This document shows, piece by piece, positions 61,364 through 64,000 of a stretch of DNA of 64,000 nucleotides (position 1 is its first letter; every line of letters starts with the position of its first letter). Source of the stretch: Heterocephalus glaber. Its lineage: Eukaryota > Chordata > Mammalia > Rodentia > Bathyergidae. A program made the position numbers and the translations under genes. The stretch covers positions 13,271,457-13,335,456 of the forward strand of contig NW_004624782.1 of assembly GCF_000247695.1 (NCBI RefSeq), read 5' to 3'. The notes under the pieces were generated by a model that did not search any database, was not told the DNA's origin, and saw nothing but the letters and a program-made list of their open reading frames with translations.

Positions 61364-62100
61364 TGGAAAATCACCACTTGTAACTGGGATGGTGGGGTGT
61401 GGGAAGACAGAGTGTCGGAGACCATGGTGGGCATCTTCCCTGGAGGTAGGCTGGGGAGGGGAACTGGCGGGAGAAGAGGTGGAAATCCATAACCAGCCCG
61501 GCTGGGCAATGTCACGTGCCGGCCTTCATCACAAGCCCTGGCTTTAGGCTCGGCCTCTGGGAGGACTGACTGGGACAGCTCTGCCCCGGGTCTTGGCACT
61601 GCCAGGTACCTGCAGCTGGGACAGCTGACAGTGGCCTCCCTCCCCGTCACTGTTTGGCAGCAGCAGCCAGCTTTGTTATTTCATGGACAGTTCCATGAAA
61701 GTTCCCAGGATTCCACAGGTCTCTCTCAAGAACGTCCACCTCCTTTTGAGAACTTTTGTTCTCACTCAGATGCACCATTCTGCCCCATCTAAATTCTTGG
61801 CAACTGCTGTTACACATCTACCAAGTATGAGCCAAGGTGTCCTCTCCTATAGTGTTCAATAAACTTGAATATGATAAGCAGTTTACTGCTGCACACACAC
61901 CAAGCACGTACTCCACCACTGAGCCTGTCTGAAGGGTATTTCTTGAAATTAACTGAATTTTACTTAACAAAATTATACATTAAAGTTCAACTGAACATGT
62001 TATGTTTAAGACAGTGAAGGGATGATTGGATACTCAAGAAAGGGGTGAATTTTAGGAGAACATGAGGCCTACCATCAGAATCAGAATAGTTTAAATTCCT
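61364..62100. other. Intergenic after SEZ6L2
   Basis: No coding match; contains a short inverted pair TTCATGGA/TCCATGAA near 61680. Confidence 0.4.
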
Positions 62101-62191
62101 TTTTTGTTTTGTTTTTTTGGTACTGGGGATCGAACTTGTGACCTTGCACTTGTGAGGCAGGTGCTGGAACCACTGAGTTAGATCCCCAGCT
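62101..62191 (-). mobile_element. ID SINE
   Basis: Antisense ID; immediately followed by an antisense B1. Confidence 0.92.
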
Positions 62192-62340
62192 TTTGCTTGT
62201 TTTGTGAGATGGGCTCTCACTATGTATTCCAGGCCGGCCTTGAACTCACTGTAACCCAGGCTGGCCTTGAACTTTCGGCAATCCTCCTGTCTCAGCCTCC
62301 AGAGTGCTGGGATCACAGACGTGCACCACCACACTTGGTT
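62192..62340 (-). mobile_element. B1 SINE
   Basis: GATGGGCTCTCACTATGTAT ... CTCAGCCTCCAGAGTGCTGG. Confidence 0.85.
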
Positions 62341-62394
62341 TTAAATTCCTCTTTAAGCCATGCTCTGTTAAGCACTTTGCATGCAACAGAGTTT

Positions 62395-62555
62395 TTGTTT
62401 TGTGGTACTGGAGATTGAACCCAGGGAGCATTGAGCTACATCTCTAGCCCTTTTTATTTTGAGACAAGGTCTTACTAAGCTGCTCAGGCTGGCTTTGAAC
62501 TTGACATCCTCCTGCCTCAGCCTCCCAAGTGGCTGGGCTGACAGGCATGCATCCC
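62395..62555 (-). mobile_element. B1-dID composite SINE
   Basis: Antisense dID (TACTGGAGATTGAACCCAGG ... CTCTAGCCC) then B1 (GAGACAAGGTCTTACTAAGC ... GACAGGCATGCATCC). Confidence 0.85.
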
Positions 62556-62559
62556 TTTC

Positions 62560-62690
62560 TCTGGCAACATTATTTTTCTAAACCTCACAAGTGCCCTGTG
62601 AAACTGGGCCAATTTACTATTCTTTTTGGATAAGGAAACAGGCTCAGAGAGGGAAACTGACATCCTCAGGTGGCCCAAATAAGTGGCCAC
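62560..62690 (-). mobile_element. MIR
   Basis: Antisense: TGGATAAGGAAACAGGCTCA, GAGAGGGAAACTGACATCC. Confidence 0.65.
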
Positions 62691-62803
62691 GCACCCCTGA
62701 AATGAAAACACCCTGAGGACTGCTGCACTGACTTCTGGCTAGTGCCGGGTGTGAGATGCTCCCCTAGACAGGAGGCCCAAAGCTCAGGGCCAGAGACCAT
62801 GGC

Positions 62804-63066
62804 TCAGGCTCCTTGGCAACAGTAGCGGAGGCCACAGTTATTCCTCAGAAGCAAGGGTGGGGGCCCCCTCCCAGATGCCGCCCCCAGGCAGGATGGGTTT
62901 GGATCCATGAGCTCACCATGAGCTTCTAACAGGACAGACAACTGCCGGGCCAAAGCCATTCCTGTCACGAGCCCACACTCAGCATCCATATCTGGAAAAA
63001 GAGGGCTCTGCTCGTCCTCCCACACCTCAATCCCAGAGGAGCCATACCAGAGTACCAGCTGGGTGG
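62804..63066 (-). other. Minus-strand ORF downstream of SEZ6L2, unknown (possible CDIPT-antisense locus)
   Basis: An 87-codon frame runs from about 63066 to a TGA at 62804, without an intron or repeat match; a methionine occurs at 63025. It encodes stretches such as LVLWYGSSGIEVWEDEQ, LARQLSVLLEAHGEL and ends RYCCQGA. I do not recognise a domain. Its position and strand, between SEZ6L2 and the expected CDIPT, fit the human antisense pseudogene CDIPTOSP, but that is an inference from synteny. A minus-strand AATAAA at 63084-63079 lies just before it. It could equally be chance. Confidence 0.3.
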
Positions 63067-63084
63067 GGGGCTTCCCAGCTCTTT

Positions 63085-63600
63085 ATTGAAGTCTGTTCTT
63101 CTCAGCGGTGGAGACCTTGCTGGCTGGGAATGGAGTCAGGTGACAGTTCCAAGAGACTGTTGGCTTCAGAGGTGACACTGCTCAAGACCAGGAGTTCCTC
63201 TCTGCATGAAGTGCTTAATGAGTCGCCTTACCAGGGGCATTTGGAGGCGTGTTCTACAGGGACAGGATGGGGGGGGGTGGGAAGCTCAGGGCGGCACCCG
63301 GAGGCTGCTTCGAGGAGCACCCTGGAGAGCCTGAGAGCGCGCTGACTCTTTGGACTTAAGGTCCATGTGCTGTTATCCTCTGTTCCCCACCCGTCCAGTC
63401 CACGTGCCACCCATCTGCCCTGCCTCGGCCAGTCATCTCCATTTACCTACCTGTCCACCATCCTTCCTCCTCCATCCCTCCATCCTGGACATATCTGCCC
63501 ATCACCCCCCCAGCCGTCTTTCCACTCATCTGTCCATCTGTGCTTCACCAGCCCACCACCCACTCATCTCTCTTCTATCTACTACTCACCCTCCTCAACT
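63085..63600. other. Intergenic, pyrimidine-rich
   Basis: 63400-63600 is rich in CCATC/CCACC units, a degraded simple repeat; no gene supported. Confidence 0.4.
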
Positions 63601-63720
63601 CAACCTTCTTGACAGCAAGGATTCCATCTTGCTCATGATAGCTCTAGCCCCTATGGCAGTGCCAGCACACAGAGGTCCTTAACATGCAGTCGATGAATGG
63701 CCCATTTGTGCATTTACCCA
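63600..63720 (+). mobile_element. L2-like 3' end
   Basis: TTGACAGCAAGGATTCCATC ... GGCAGTGCCAGCACACAGAG resembles an L2 3' terminus. Confidence 0.45.
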
Positions 63721-63864
63721 TGCATGCCCTCACTGCCCCCCCAACAGTTTCTGCTAACTACAATGGCCCACAAATGAAGGAGTAACTCAAAGATCAATAG
63801 GCTTCTAGATTTTTCTTTTCTTTTCCCTTCTTTCCTCCCTCCCTCCCTTCCTTCGTTTATTCTT

Positions 63865-63943
63865 CCTTCCCTGTGTGCAACTGAGGACTGAAACCAGAGC
63901 CTTGTGCGTACTGGTGCTCCAACTGAGCTACACCCCCAGCACT
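63865..63943 (-). mobile_element. dID-type SINE fragment
   Basis: Antisense: ACTGAGGACTGAAACCAGAG to GAGCTACACCCCCAGCAC. Confidence 0.7.
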
Positions 63944-64000
63944 ATTTATTTATTTATTTATTTATTTATTTATTTTTGGTACCAGGGATTGAACTTGGGT
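63944..64000 (-). mobile_element. ID SINE with (TTTA)n tail, cut by window end
   Basis: TTTA repeat then TTTTGGTACCAGGGATTGAA; only the 3' end of an antisense ID is inside the window. Confidence 0.88.

Noticed and set aside
61075..61650. Minus-strand frame of 191 codons over the SEZ6L2 3' UTR
   Set aside because: Runs antisense through the UTR and both poly(A) signals; no family match.

Overview
The window is nuclear DNA from a rodent. Three spliced protein-coding genes are recognisable by near-complete match to their mammalian counterparts, and the intergenic and intronic DNA is packed with B1 (7SL-derived) SINEs and with a very abundant tRNA-derived ID-type SINE. Composite B1-dID elements point to a non-murid rodent, but I cannot name the species. 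The gene order KCTD13 - ASPHD1 - SEZ6L2 is the syntenic block of human 16p11.2 (reversed here). The expected neighbours TMEM219 (before base 1) and CDIPT (after base 64000) are not reached.

Layout. Bases 1-13,500 are gene-poor and hold ID/B1 SINEs, L1 fragments, a MaLR LTR and dead retrocopies (FAM133-like, TRIAP1). KCTD13 (+) follows, with a CpG-island first exon and six coding exons ending at 36,646; its introns 2-5 contain an RPL37 retropseudogene, L1/L2/MIR relics and an old MaLR element. ASPHD1 (-) runs 40,658 to 37,453, tail-to-tail with KCTD13. SEZ6L2 (+) starts at 42,214, shares a GC-rich 1.5 kb head-to-head promoter region with ASPHD1, and has 18 coding exons ending at 60,869. The last 2.6 kb after its poly(A) signals holds repeats and one minus-strand ORF of unknown status.

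The most important irregularity is an apparently perfect 7.8 kb repeat of the start of KCTD13 (8,369-16,163 and 16,320-24,114) on either side of a 100-N gap. Exons 1 and 2 therefore appear twice. The second contig also begins with a chimeric junction inside an ID SINE, as expected from a SINE-SINE tandem duplication or a graph mis-join. I read this as unmerged overlapping contigs rather than a true gene duplication, and use the second copy for the KCTD13 model.

KCTD13 is a CUL3 ubiquitin-ligase adaptor, ASPHD1 a membrane-anchored beta-hydroxylase-domain protein, and SEZ6L2 a neuronal CUB/Sushi receptor. They are neighbours rather than one pathway; the sequence suggests coupling only through shared promoter DNA (ASPHD1/SEZ6L2) and abutting 3' ends (KCTD13/ASPHD1). 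I found no undescribed gene system. The unusual items are the assembly/duplication junction, two compound ID insertions bounded by single outer target-site duplications, a 3'-truncated L1 fragment, and the orphan ORF downstream of SEZ6L2.
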